This document shows, in pieces, positions 1 to 8,984 of a stretch of DNA of 14,476 bases (its first letter is position 1; each line of letters starts with the position of its first letter). The DNA lies in contig CALABZ010000375.1 of NCBI GenBank assembly GCA_937888615.1, forward strand, positions 1-14,476. The letters are read 5' to 3'. Below the pieces are notes generated by a model. It was not told the DNA's origin. It was given only the letters and a program-made list of their open reading frames with translations, and did not search any database. The position numbers and the translations under genes are program-made. The stretch is from an uncultured Lentisphaeria bacterium (GTDB lineage Bacteria; Verrucomicrobiota; Lentisphaeria; Victivallales; Victivallaceae).

Positions 1-3000
1 ACTGCGCAGTTCCCCGTAGCGGCCGAGAAATTCAAGCCGGTCGCAGGTCAGGCTCCGGTTCGGGCTGTCCGCATCGAAAAAAGCCGTCTGCCGGTGAAAT
101 TCCGTATTGTAACGGTTACGGGCAAAAAGCGCTCCGGTTGTTTGATCGACTTCCGTAATCACATGCATCATGTTTTTAGCCCGCTGATCGCCAAGCACCA
201 ATTCGGCGTAACCGGTCACGGACAGTTTTCTTGCATGATTCGATTCATTTTTGATTTTCAATACGGTAAACTTAACGGCGGCCTCCGCCGCGACGTAAAC
301 CGTCGTTTCGGAACGAATCCCGAAAGAGTTCGATTCAAATGTGCTGTAGCCGAAACCGTGGCGAACAATAAAAGAGTGTTTTCCGGCACATGGAAACGGC
401 ATAGGCGACCAGAATCGGCCGTTTTCCTCGTCACGCAGATAAATGGCCTCTCCCCCGGTGTCGCAAACCGGATCGTTTTCCCAGGGCGTGAGCCGGTATT
501 CATGGACGTTTCCACACCATGTGCACGATTGACCGCTTTCTGAGATCATCGATCCGAAGGATGGATTGGCCAGGATGTTGACCCAGGGCGCGGGCGTCGC
601 CCTGTCCGGTCCCGCGGCAATCACATATTCCCGTCCGTCCGGAGAAAATCCGCCCAAGCCGTTGTCATACAACAAATCCTTGGGGTTCAACAGCGGCGCG
701 GAGGAGGGGTCTTCGAATGCCGGAAATGACGGATGCAGGAGCGGGATATTCACTTTGCCGATGGTCTGGCCGCCGATCTGTTCCTCCAGGGTTCCTCGCC
801 GGTCCGAGAGGATTACGCGTGCGCAACTTTGGATCAGTGCGCGGTCCTCCTCTGATATCAGGGGTGCATCTCTCAGAAAAATACCTCCGGGACGATCCGT
901 TACGTTGTTCTCCGTACCGGATGCGATCAGTCCGGCAATCTGGTCGTGAAGGATCTGCCGGTAGCCTGCGATGTCTTCGTTCCAGATCACCAGGTCGACA
1001 GCGAGTCCTTTCAGGTGCCAATAGGCATGCGCCTGTACGAGCTGGCGTGCCAGCTCGATATTAGCTGGATTCCCGATTTTCAGCAGGACGATCGGCAGGT
1101 CGCCCGAGATGGTATACCCCCACAGCCCGGACTGCCCCCGTTTGTTTTTGGCGATGACTTCCGGTGAAGACCTCAAAGCAGGATTGGCGTACAGGATTGA
1201 TCCGGCCAGCCGCATGAAGAGCTGGGCATCCGCTCCCGACGCATTCAACTGGCTCAAAAGCACCTGTTCATGAGTCCAGGCCAATTCGAATACACGGTCC
1301 GAAAGATGTTTCTCCCGATACTTTTCCGTCAGGTGCAAGGCGTCTTCACGGTTGTCTGCGACTCCGGTGACCAGATTGACGGTGACCGTTTCGCCCGCGG
1401 CCAGGGTGATCCGTGAACGGATGGCCGTGATCGGATCAAGGACCGGCCCTTCGTGGCCCGAAAGTACGTCCGCATACCCATCGGCGGTATTTCCGGTGAC
1501 GGCCATCGGATTTGCCGGTGTATTGCCGCGTCCGATGAAGCTCAGGCGGTCGGTTTCGTAGGAGGTGTCGCCGGACTCTCCGCCATGCGACGCCATCAGG
1601 TGAAACAGCCATGGAATGTGTTCATCTTTTCCGCGCGGACGGCGCGAACAAAGGATGGCCCTCCGGGCGCGGATAATTTCAGTTTCGACGAAAAGATTGC
1701 TGAACGCCGGGTGTGCCGTGTCCGCCGCCGGAGGAGCAAGCACAATTTCCGCGTAACTTGTCACGTCGATCGTGCGCGCGAATTGTTCCCGGTTGGTGAT
1801 TCGGATTCTCCGCAACTCGACATCATCTTCGGGAGAAACCGCTATTTCGATATGGGTGTCGTAGTTGTTGTCGCTTCGCTTGAACTCGGCGCGTCCGTCG
1901 GAAAAAATGGTTTCAAAGCTGTCCGCCGCCGTGCAAACGGGCTGATGCGTCCCTGACCAGACTTTGCCGCTTGCCATATCGCGGATATAGCAGAACACGC
2001 CGTCTGCGTCACGGACGGCATCTTCATTCCAGCGCGTAAGCGCCAAACCGTTCCAGCGGCTGTAACCGCCTCCGGCGTTTGTGATCATGACATGGTATTT
2101 GCCGTTGGAGAGCAAATGGACCGCAGGTGTTGCCGTATCCGGTTTCCTGAAAATTCGAAGTGGCACGGTCTGGACGTCGGAACCGGATTGGTGTTCCGGT
2201 ATTTCCGTTGTAAATGCGTAGAATGCCGTCGCCTTGGGAACTCGCTCCTGAAGCAGCAGCAATGTCGCCTGAAAAGCAGGATCGGCGCAAAAGCGTTTCT
2301 GCATCGGCTGATTTGAGAGAATACCGTCCAGCGCCAGGAGCCCCATTCCCTGATGGTGAACCATGAACGACTTTATGACTGCGCGGTATTGCCCGTGCGG
2401 CAGGTGCGACGGAGTATAATCCACCGCTTCATAATAGCCGTATTTTCCCTCAAAGCCGGCATTTGTCAACTTTTCAAGATTGACACAGGCCTCTTTGGGG
2501 GCGACCGTCAAGGCCAGCATCGAAGCATAAGGGGCGATCACCAGATCATCCGCCAGGTTGCGTTTCAAACCCAGTCCAGGAACACCGAAAGCTTTGTACT
2601 GATAGTTTTTCAAGGTGTCGACCGCGTTGTACCCGCATTCGGAAATGCCCCACGGCACCCGCCGCTTTTTCCCGTATGCGATCTGAATTTCGACCGCGGC
2701 TTTACAGGTGTCGGAGATCAGGGTGTGTTCATAACACGGCATGACCAGGAGCGGCATCAGATACTCGAACATGGAACCGCTCCACGAGAGGAGAATCGGT
2801 TTCCCCTCCATGATGGTCAGCAGACGGCTGAGGGCAAACCAGCTCTTTTGCGGCAACTGCCCCTGCGCGATGGCGGTGAACGTGGCGAGTCTTGATTCCG
2901 ACGCCAACAGGTCGTAATAATTGGCGTCCAGACGCGATTCCTCGGCATTGTAGCCAATGGAGAGCAGATGGCGCGATTCGTCATAAAGAAAGCGATAGTC

Positions 3001-6000
3001 CATTTTGCAGAACTGTCCGCATTGGGTTGTCAGGTGATTGATGTTGTCAAGCCATTCCGCCGCGCGGGCGGAGGCGACCGAAACAAAATGGTTCAATCCG
3101 GGCGGAAGGTCCGGTTGACCACACAGAAAGTTTTTTAACCCGGACAGTTCACGCAGTGTGGGGATTCTATCCAGCATCGGGAAATCATCAAGTATGGCCC
3201 GGCAGGAATGAAACTTGACCCAGGGGGTCAAATATTTGAGTTCATTTCGCAGGTCCGTGCATTGGGTGGAGAGAGTGCGCAGCCAATATTCCGGGGCTTC
3301 CCCCAATTCAGCGCTGTTTTTTCGGCTATATCTTCCCATGTCGATCAGCAATTCCGCCAGCGATTCCAAGCGGCTCCATGCCATTGAGAGCGTCAATTCC
3401 GACTTCGCATTCGAGAAAGATACTGCCTCTTTCATGGAAATCACTTTTTTCCGGTCCCAATTTTCAGTGACCGCATCCATTGCCTCAGCCAGAATTTCAA
3501 TAGTATCGGCCAGACTTTCAAATGAACGGAGGCTTATTATTTCCCGTTCCGGAAGCTCAAGCAGTCCCATTCGCAAAACATGCAGATGCCCGACCAGATT
3601 TCCGCTGTCCACCGAAGACACATAAAGCGGATTGAGCGGATTGAGCGTTTTTGTATCGTACCAGTTATAGAAATGTCCCTTGCAACGGTCGAGTTTTTCC
3701 AGGGTCCCAAATGTATTTGCGGTGCGTTTGAGCAGTTGCCCGGTTAAGATCGTACCGAAATCATGGGCGGCAAGATTGGCCAGCAGTGCAAGTCCGATAT
3801 TGGTCGGCGAGGTACGGTGCGCAATCGTCTCAACCGGATACGCCTGGACATTGTCCGGCGGCAGATAATGATCTTCAGGACCGACGAATTCGGCAAAGAA
3901 TGCCCATGTTTTACGGGATATCCTGCGCAAAAATGCAATCTCCTTCGAGGACAAACGCTTTTTTTGCCGGATGATGGGCCTGCCGAATTTCCAGACGATT
4001 ATCGGAGCGATAAGCCAGAGAATCAGGACCGGGAGTGCCGTCGGTAGTAATTCGGGCCTTAACAATGTAAACAGCAGCGCGGAAATCCCCACAACATACG
4101 GAACGATCCACATGATTCGAAATGTCGCGGCCAACCCGTTCCGGGACTGGACGCTTTTACTGTCCGAAGATTTCCACTCCAGAAGTTTACGGTGCGAAAA
4201 AGACAATCTCCAGATGGCGCGGACGATGGAATCCAGCGTATAAAAAGCCTCATACGGCAAACATGTAAACGAAAACGCCGCAAGGAAAAATCGCCGGAAC
4301 GTCGCCTCCCGGACATTCCCGAAATGTTGCCGGAGCGTGATCTCATTGGATTTCTGAAAAAGATTCAGCAGCGTACTCATAAAGGACGGCAGCAGGATGA
4401 TTGCCGCCACTTCCCAGGTCCAGCCCCCCGGAAAGGATAACATCGACCAACCGAAAAACAACAGCAGGAACAGAGAGGGCGGCGCCAGGCTTCTCAGCAG
4501 ATTATCCAGCAGTTTCCAGCGGGAAAGGAGAGAGAGCGGATTTTGGTGAAGTTTGCCGTCGGCTTCCAGTACACGCGGCATAATCCAATGGGCGACCTGC
4601 CAGTCTCCACGGATCCAGCGCCGCCGCCGGCCCACATCGTCATGATATGAGGACGGATATTCTTCATAAAGGGGAACATCGCTCAACAGACCGGAGCGGA
4701 TGTAACAACCCTCCAGCAGATCGTGACTGAGAATTCGATTGTCGGGGAATCGCGAACCGAGCACTTTGTCGAATACATCGACATCATAGATGCCTTTGCC
4801 GATAAAGGACCCCTCGCTGAACAGATCCTGATAAACATCGGAAACCGATCGCGTATAGGGGTCGATTCCCCACTCATTGGTGTACATCCTGGCATACAGG
4901 GAACGGTTCATTCCGGAAAGACTCATTGTTACCCGAGGCTGCAGCACGCCATAGCCGCCGATGACGCGCTGTTTTTTCTCATCATAACGGGCATGATTCA
5001 GCGGATGCGCCATGGTTTCGATAAACTGTCTGGCCGATTCACGCGGCAACTGCGTATCCGAATCGAGCGTAATGACGTATTTGATCCTGGCAAGCATCGG
5101 GGCACTCCCTGTAACCAGTTCAAAACTACCGTTCGATTTCCCGCGCAACAGCCGGTTCAGGTCCGCCAGTTTGCCGCGTTTGCGTTCATATCCCATCCAG
5201 ACTCCTTCCTGCGGATTCCAGAGGCGCGGACGGTGAAACAGAAAAAAACTGTCATAATGCGGATTGGGATATTTACGGTTGAATTTTTCAATCTCGGAAC
5301 GGGCGAAATCCAGCAACGTCTGATCTTCGGCAAGCTTCTCCGTCGGAGCGTCACAGAAATCGGTCAGCAATCCAAAGTGAAGATTGTCGTCACGGTTTGC
5401 CAGAAATGCGACCTCCAAAGACCGGATCAACTTTTCTATTCCCGCCTTGTCGTTCAGAATAGTCGGCACCACGACCATTGAACAAAATGATTCGGGAATC
5501 CCTTTGGAAAAATCCATTCTCGGGAGTCTCTCCGGTGTCACCAGCAGCATCGCCGGACAGTTGACCAACGCCACGGCAAGATTGCTTGTCCCCAGCAATG
5601 CCAGCAATCCGATACACCATAAACCCCAGCCGTCCAATCCGCTTCCGCCTGCAAGCGCCGCGAAGTACAACGCGGAAAAAATCATCACGCCCAGAACAGA
5701 CATGACATACAACGGAAAAGCGAAACGGCGACATACGTTTCGGATTCTGTCGGTTGGAGATATCCGCATTCCGAGTTGAACCTTCATGTCCGACAGCCCC
5801 CGGTCGACAAGATAATATCCGACGTGCCGCATAGGCTCCGTCGCGCCGTTTTTCGCGGCTGCCATTGCCATCCGCATCGCCTTTTCTGCAATTTCCTTCT
5901 CCGAATATGCGGGCGTGTGCGAGGCGAGTTTTTCGATGATATGCCGGTATCTGTCACGGGTGGCGAAATCCATAGCCGGATAAGTTCCGGTCGGGTCCTG

Positions 6001-6984
6001 CCGTAATACAGACTCGACGGCGCTGGTGTCTTCGACGAATTTATGCCAGTCGGTCGTATCCAGACAGCGCAATGCGTCGATACTGTTGCTCATTGAAACC
6101 TGGTCGGCGGCTTGTTGCTGAAGGTCTTCGCTGACCAGTTGATCAATGGTCAAACCGAATTCGGAAAGCCATTGTTCCAGCCACGTGAACGACAGCGTCA
6201 GCGCGGAGTCCTGACCTTGGAGGCGACTGGTAAAGGTGGCCACGAAAGAACTTGTCATCGGCGGATCGGAACGGGCCATATCGGCAACCGTCAAAATCAG
6301 ATTTGACGGATTCTGTGAGATATCGTTTATCATCCGGCTGGCCCAGTCGTCTGCCATGTCCCGCGCAATCTGATTGGCGCCAAGTGTGGCGGCAACTCTA
6401 CGGATATTTTCAATCAGCGCCAGACGCAGCATAATCGGAATCGCCCAAAGCTCCCCCAGCAGAAGCGGCGCGACGGATTGATAGGCTTTGATGAAGGCAT
6501 TCAGATTCTCAAGATCGAAACGACCGTCTCCATGAGCAATCGACTCATAGGCAAGAGCGTAAACACGTGGAAGCCCCGCAGAGTTTCCCGCCGTCAGATG
6601 CGGCAATTGAAAATTATAGTTTTGCGGAAAATGACGTTTGGTCGTCTGGATGTTTTCTTCGATCAAATAAAAATTATCCAGAAACCAATCGACCGCCGGA
6701 ACCCGCTTTCGTGCGGTAATGGGCACGGTCAACAGATGATGAATTGAAATCAGCAGTTCCTCGTTGCCGGAGAGGCGGTCCAGTAGCCGGCGTTGTCGAT
6801 TTCCTGTCTCCAACTGATGTTTTCCAGCGAGGTTTTTACCATGCTGCTTCATCTGTTCGGTACTGAAGAGCTCCGCACTGACCGCGTGTTCTTCGGTCAA
6901 AAGAGGATTCTCGGAGGTATTTTTACAGAGGCTTCTTAAGAGCTTGGAAAAAGATTCATATTTGTCGAACATTGGGTTTTTCAT
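1..6984 (-). CDS. cgs: Cyclic beta-1,2-glucan synthase-type protein (GT84 + glycoamylase-like + GH94), 3' end outside the window
   Basis: This large inner-membrane enzyme would build beta-1,2-glucan from UDP-glucose, elongating and cyclising it (GT84) and adjusting chain length by phosphorolysis (GH94). I see 2328 codons without a stop; known family members have roughly 2800-2900 residues, so about 500 are missing. Membrane segments lie near residues 421-448, 453-477, 828-875, 895-930 and 952-1003. Between the first pair and the rest lies the glycosyltransferase domain, with LDSDTQLPR (D641xD643), HDLLEG (H754, D755) and RRRRWIRGDWQ (W790, D794). The glycoamylase-like region follows: HRTSPTNIG from 1056, YVSSVDSGNL around 1121, WGISECGYN (W1445, E1449) and HHQGMG from 1543. 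GH94-type beta-sandwich sequence starts near 1605, and ILANPSFGSMIS near 2133 opens a second sandwich. The GH94 helical catalytic domain is beyond base 1. An in-frame stop upstream and a strong Shine-Dalgarno fix the start at 6984. It could make a linear or non-glucose product; the family call itself is secure. Confidence 0.93.
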   Translation of the reverse strand, partial: MKNPMFDKYESFSKLLRSLCKNTSENPLLTEEHAVSAELFSTEQMKQHGKNLAGKHQLETGNRQRRLLDRLSGNEELLISIHHLLTVPITARKRVPAVDWFLDNFYLIEENIQTTKRHFPQNYNFQLPHLTAGNSAGLPRVYALAYESIAHGDGRFDLENLNAFIKAYQSVAPLLLGELWAIPIMLRLALIENIRRVAATLGANQIARDMADDWASRMINDISQNPSNLILTVADMARSDPPMTSSFVATFTSRLQGQDSALTLSFTWLEQWLSEFGLTIDQLVSEDLQQQAADQVSMSNSIDALRCLDTTDWHKFVEDTSAVESVLRQDPTGTYPAMDFATRDRYRHIIEKLASHTPAYSEKEIAEKAMRMAMAAAKNGATEPMRHVGYYLVDRGLSDMKVQLGMRISPTDRIRNVCRRFAFPLYVMSVLGVMIFSALYFAALAGGSGLDGWGLWCIGLLALLGTSNLAVALVNCPAMLLVTPERLPRMDFSKGIPESFCSMVVVPTILNDKAGIEKLIRSLEVAFLANRDDNLHFGLLTDFCDAPTEKLAEDQTLLDFARSEIEKFNRKYPNPHYDSFFLFHRPRLWNPQEGVWMGYERKRGKLADLNRLLRGKSNGSFELVTGSAPMLARIKYVITLDSDTQLPRESARQFIETMAHPLNHARYDEKKQRVIGGYGVLQPRVTMSLSGMNRSLYARMYTNEWGIDPYTRSVSDVYQDLFSEGSFIGKGIYDVDVFDKVLGSRFPDNRILSHDLLEGCYIRSGLLSDVPLYEEYPSSYHDDVGRRRRWIRGDWQVAHWIMPRVLEADGKLHQNPLSLLSRWKLLDNLLRSLAPPSLFLLLFFGWSMLSFPGGWTWEVAAIILLPSFMSTLLNLFQKSNEITLRQHFGNVREATFRRFFLAAFSFTCLPYEAFYTLDSIVRAIWRLSFSHRKLLEWKSSDSKSVQSRNGLAATFRIMWIVPYVVGISALLFTLLRPELLPTALPVLILWLIAPIIVWKFGRPIIRQKKRLSSKEIAFLRRISRKTWAFFAEFVGPEDHYLPPDNVQAYPVETIAHRTSPTNIGLALLANLAAHDFGTILTGQLLKRTANTFGTLEKLDRCKGHFYNWYDTKTLNPLNPLYVSSVDSGNLVGHLHVLRMGLLELPEREIISLRSFESLADTIEILAEAMDAVTENWDRKKVISMKEAVSFSNAKSELTLSMAWSRLESLAELLIDMGRYSRKNSAELGEAPEYWLRTLSTQCTDLRNELKYLTPWVKFHSCRAILDDFPMLDRIPTLRELSGLKNFLCGQPDLPPGLNHFVSVASARAAEWLDNINHLTTQCGQFCKMDYRFLYDESRHLLSIGYNAEESRLDANYYDLLASESRLATFTAIAQGQLPQKSWFALSRLLTIMEGKPILLSWSGSMFEYLMPLLVMPCYEHTLISDTCKAAVEIQIAYGKKRRVPWGISECGYNAVDTLKNYQYKAFGVPGLGLKRNLADDLVIAPYASMLALTVAPKEACVNLEKLTNAGFEGKYGYYEAVDYTPSHLPHGQYRAVIKSFMVHHQGMGLLALDGILSNQPMQKRFCADPAFQATLLLLQERVPKATAFYAFTTEIPEHQSGSDVQTVPLRIFRKPDTATPAVHLLSNGKYHVMITNAGGGYSRWNGLALTRWNEDAVRDADGVFCYIRDMASGKVWSGTHQPVCTAADSFETIFSDGRAEFKRSDNNYDTHIEIAVSPEDDVELRRIRITNREQFARTIDVTSYAEIVLAPPAADTAHPAFSNLFVETEIIRARRAILCSRRPRGKDEHIPWLFHLMASHGGESGDTSYETDRLSFIGRGNTPANPMAVTGNTADGYADVLSGHEGPVLDPITAIRSRITLAAGETVTVNLVTGVADNREDALHLTEKYREKHLSDRVFELAWTHEQVLLSQLNASGADAQLFMRLAGSILYANPALRSSPEVIAKNKRGQSGLWGYTISGDLPIVLLKIGNPANIELARQLVQAHAYWHLKGLAVDLVIWNEDIAGYRQILHDQIAGLIASGTENNVTDRPGGIFLRDAPLISEEDRALIQSCARVILSDRRGTLEEQIGGQTIGKVNIPLLHPSFPAFEDPSSAPLLNPKDLLYDNGLGGFSPDGREYVIAAGPDRATPAPWVNILANPSFGSMISESGQSCTWCGNVHEYRLTPWENDPVCDTGGEAIYLRDEENGRFWSPMPFPCAGKHSFIVRHGFGYSTFESNSFGIRSETTVYVAAEAAVKFTVLKIKNESNHARKLSVTGYAELVLGDQRAKNMMHVITEVDQTTGALFARNRYNTEFHRQTAFFDADSPNRSLTCDRLEFLGRYGELRS

Positions 6985-6997
6985 ATCACCACCTCCC
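6985..6997 (-). promoter_or_regulatory. Strong ribosome binding site of the cgs-type gene
   Basis: On the minus strand the bases just before the ATG read GGGAGGTGGTGAT. GGAGGTG matches the anti-Shine-Dalgarno sequence without a mismatch and ends 5 bases before ATG. This selects the ATG at 6984 over the second in-frame ATG at residue 5. Confidence 0.85.
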
Positions 6998-7041
6998 GGG
7001 GGAATTTCAAATTCGTTCCATACGGACAGAATGCGAGACTG

Positions 7042-7062
7042 GCATTGAAAGATTCCCAATGC
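7042..7062. repeat. Inverted repeat GCATTG-N9-CAATGC in the radical SAM-cgs gap
   Basis: Two perfect 6-base arms (7042-7047 and 7057-7062) are separated by nine bases in the 132-base gap between the radical SAM stop and the cgs ATG. A second small hairpin, GCC-AGC-ACTGCCGGC (7088-7102; 6 bp with one G-T pair, 3-base loop), lies nearer the radical SAM stop. On the minus strand neither is followed by a T run, so neither looks like an intrinsic terminator for the upstream gene. On the plus strand the first is followed by TTTGTTTTT, but no plus-strand gene ends here. An operator, an attenuator or chance are all possible. No convincing sigma-70 promoter was seen in the gap. Confidence 0.3.
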
Positions 7063-7116
7063 TTTGTTTTTCGGTATTCAGGTGACCGCCAGCACTGCCG
7101 GCATGACGGGCATATG

Positions 7117-8718
7117 CTATTTTTGCTTGATTAAGCGGACTTGGTATTGAGCGTTTTTCAGCCTTCCGGCAAACTGGCCCAGGTTACGGGTGTTTTCCCA
7201 ATGGTGGATAATGCGCCATCCGATAAAGCGCCAAATCGAATTGCGCCAGTTCCGGAACCATAGACGCCAGCCTTTTTTGAGATTGCCAAACCAGAAAACC
7301 AGGGATGGAAAAGTGAGAACGGAAGTACAGATTCCGAAAATCGAATTCGGTTTATAGAAATGCCGCATTACGTTCTTGGCCGCTTTCTGTACTTCAAGTG
7401 CGTCAAGCGGGGCGTCCGGTTCGAAAAGCTGGAAATTGCCATCGTAATACTCCAGCCCGATGTCCGCCCGCCTGAAAATACGCCGCTGCTTTTCCAGGCG
7501 TGCGGTAAGCTCGGTCCCCGGAAGAGGAACCGGCAGCAGTATCTGAATCGTATCAATCCTCGCTTTGCGGATGAATCTGCGATAAGCCTTTTCGCGCTCC
7601 GAGACCGACATGGTGAAATTCATTTCCGGCATCGCCGGATAACCGAAAATAAACATGCCATGAATAAGGAATCCGGCACGATGGAATATCCAGGTGTTCC
7701 GGATCATGTCCTCCGGACGCAGGCATTTGTTCATAGCCTTGAGTTCCTCGGCGATCGGCGATTCGTAACCGATGGCCAACACCTGAATCCCCGCACTTCG
7801 CATGGCGTGAAGCAGTTCGGAGTCTCCGGCTTTATCGAGCCGGATCTGAACCGTGAAATGAAATTTCACTCGCAGCCGCTGCTGATAGGCGGCGATTTTT
7901 TCACAAAATTCCAGTGTGGCTTCTCTCTTCTGGCCGAAGAGGTCGTCCACGATAAAGAATATTCTCGCCCCGAATCGTTCGTGCATAGTGATTACCTGCG
8001 ACAACAAGTGATTCGCCGAAGGACACCGGACATTGCCTTTTACTGTGCAGAATTCACAATTCATGCAGCATCCGCGAATCCAGCTTACCGGGAAAAGCGA
8101 AATCTTCGCATACCGGAGCAATGAAAAGTCCGGAACCGGCAAACATTGAATTTCCTCTACGGAAAGCAGCGGTCGCTCACCGGTGAAAACGGTCTGCCCG
8201 TCCTGTTTGAATACCAAACCGCTCACGGCGGATAAATCGGTTCCGGCGATCAGGGCGTCCAGAAGATCGGAAATGGTTTGCTCGCCTTCTCCGAGGCTCA
8301 GACAGTCGAGGCCGGCTGACAATGCTTCTTCGACATTTCCGGCAAAAAAATGCTGCCCGCCCGCTACTACCACGCACCCCTGGTCCTGATAAAACCGGGC
8401 AAGCTCAAACAACCGGGGAATCGTACTGCTGAGCCCTCCGTAAAGAGCCACTACATCCGCCTTGAATTGTTCCTGCAGGTAAGAATGATCGGGATAGCCG
8501 TCCGGGGTTTTGATTGCCTGGGCCGAAAAATTATTTTCATCAATGACTTCAACGTCCCATTCCGCTTTTTGATCGGCCACGGAAGCCAGCAGCAACGGCC
8601 CAAGCGAAGTTGTATGCTTTGCGATCGAAGAATAGATGTTGAATGTCGGGTATCCCGGAATAATAAAACGGATGCGCCGTTTTTCGCCGGACTGTCGGTT
8701 GAACTTTTCTATCTTCAT
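7117..8718 (-). CDS. B12-binding-domain radical SAM protein, substrate unknown
   Basis: This 533-residue protein has the class B architecture. The N-terminal Rossmann-like cobalamin-binding domain (about 15-170) shows SLGPLLLASVA, EVIDENN, DVVALYGGLSST, VVVAGGQHFFAG and LGEGEQTISDLL. As in many of these enzymes, the DxHxxG cobalamin-ligand motif is not visible. The radical SAM core (about 205-420) has C217-x3-C221-x2-C224 in RGCCMNCEFC, which binds the 4Fe-4S cluster. Later core motifs include IVDDLF, TVQIRLD, GIQVLAIGYES and HGMFIFGYP. Such enzymes methylate unactivated carbons or rearrange lipids, cofactors or peptides; sequence alone does not give the substrate. The tail from about 460 is very rich in Trp, Phe and Arg (WRLWFRNWRNSIWRF) and may bind the membrane surface. 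It precedes the cgs-type gene by 132 bases on the same strand, so cotranscription is possible. The ATG at 8718 has a weak AGGG 7-10 bases upstream. Confidence 0.88.
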   Translation of the reverse strand: MKIEKFNRQSGEKRRIRFIIPGYPTFNIYSSIAKHTTSLGPLLLASVADQKAEWDVEVIDENNFSAQAIKTPDGYPDHSYLQEQFKADVVALYGGLSSTIPRLFELARFYQDQGCVVVAGGQHFFAGNVEEALSAGLDCLSLGEGEQTISDLLDALIAGTDLSAVSGLVFKQDGQTVFTGERPLLSVEEIQCLPVPDFSLLRYAKISLFPVSWIRGCCMNCEFCTVKGNVRCPSANHLLSQVITMHERFGARIFFIVDDLFGQKREATLEFCEKIAAYQQRLRVKFHFTVQIRLDKAGDSELLHAMRSAGIQVLAIGYESPIAEELKAMNKCLRPEDMIRNTWIFHRAGFLIHGMFIFGYPAMPEMNFTMSVSEREKAYRRFIRKARIDTIQILLPVPLPGTELTARLEKQRRIFRRADIGLEYYDGNFQLFEPDAPLDALEVQKAAKNVMRHFYKPNSIFGICTSVLTFPSLVFWFGNLKKGWRLWFRNWRNSIWRFIGWRIIHHWENTRNLGQFAGRLKNAQYQVRLIKQK

Positions 8719-8813
8719 AATTTTCCCTACGGTTAATTAATTTATCTTTACCTGATAGGGGCCAAAGACGGGTTCGGTGACGAAAATCACGATCTATCAA
8801 GGATTAATGTAGC

Positions 8814-8973
8814 ATGAATAATCCAGAATACAATCTCATCCCGCAATATCGCACCAAAACGGAAACCGGATGGCGGGCGCGGTTACGGCATCGACGAAAT
8901 CTGCGGCATGATGCCGTCCGTCTGGAGTGATAACGCAATCAAAGAAATCCGTGTCATGAAAAAGGCGGCATGA
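8814..8973 (+). pseudogene. Possible frameshifted remnant of a small gene
   Basis: An ATG at 8814 opens a 38-codon frame starting MNNPEYNLIPQYRTKTETGW and ending at TGA 8928-8930. Near codon 20 its sequence turns Arg-rich (RARLRHRRNLRH), while the next frame carries a better-looking peptide from about 8875 (GRGYGIDEICGMMPSVWSDN, then AIKEIRVMKKAA) and stops at 8971-8973. One indel near 8871-8875 would join the two. The first part, TKTETGWRARL, recalls AP2-like or phage-integrase N-terminal DNA-binding modules (pattern recognition only, not tested). The ATG has a poor ribosome site. It may equally be non-coding DNA that happens to be open. It runs against its neighbours. Confidence 0.25.
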
Positions 8974-8975
8974 CA
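8952..8975. repeat. Inverted repeat TGTCATG-N10-CATGACA just downstream of the cassette
   Basis: Perfect 7-base arms at 8952-8958 and 8969-8975 enclose ten bases, and they begin 10 bases after the stop codon of the last cassette gene. It could fold as a weak 3' hairpin of that transcript, but no T run follows on the minus strand (the run CTTTTT lies in the loop). A terminator role is therefore uncertain. Confidence 0.3.
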
Positions 8976-8984
8976 GTAGTTCTT

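Larger units (their letters stand above)
8719..8984. other. Intergenic stretch between the radical SAM gene and the small-gene cassette
   Basis: This stretch holds the presumed promoter region of the radical SAM gene. The best sigma-70-like candidate on the minus strand, TTTGGC-N16-TAAATT, is poor. It also holds a TTAATTAA palindrome near 8732-8740, the plus-strand remnant described separately (8814-8973), a near-palindrome CGGCAT-G-ATGCCG at 8904-8916, and an inverted repeat at 8952-8975. I see no RNA gene. Confidence 0.4.

Noticed and set aside
94..3625. Several plus-strand frames of 70-180 codons
   Set aside because: All lie inside the continuous minus-strand frame that I checked codon by codon; none has a recognisable motif.
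3630..3652. Tandem repeat of CGGATTGAG
   Set aside because: It encodes LNPLNPLY within a conserved family motif (TLNPLNPLYVSSVDSG), so it is protein constraint rather than a repeat element.
4723..5481. Long plus-strand open frame (252 codons) opposite the glucan synthase gene
   Set aside because: The opposite strand encodes the GT84 core with intact motifs (D641xD643). The plus-strand product has no recognisable domain and is an antisense shadow.
7360..8124. Long plus-strand open frame (254 codons) opposite the radical SAM gene
   Set aside because: It covers the C-terminal half of a clear radical SAM protein on the minus strand. Its product shows no family pattern.
8904..8916. CGGCAT-G-ATGCCG near-palindrome
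   Set aside because: It is short, lies inside the degenerate fragment, is not near a start codon or promoter on either strand, and could be chance.
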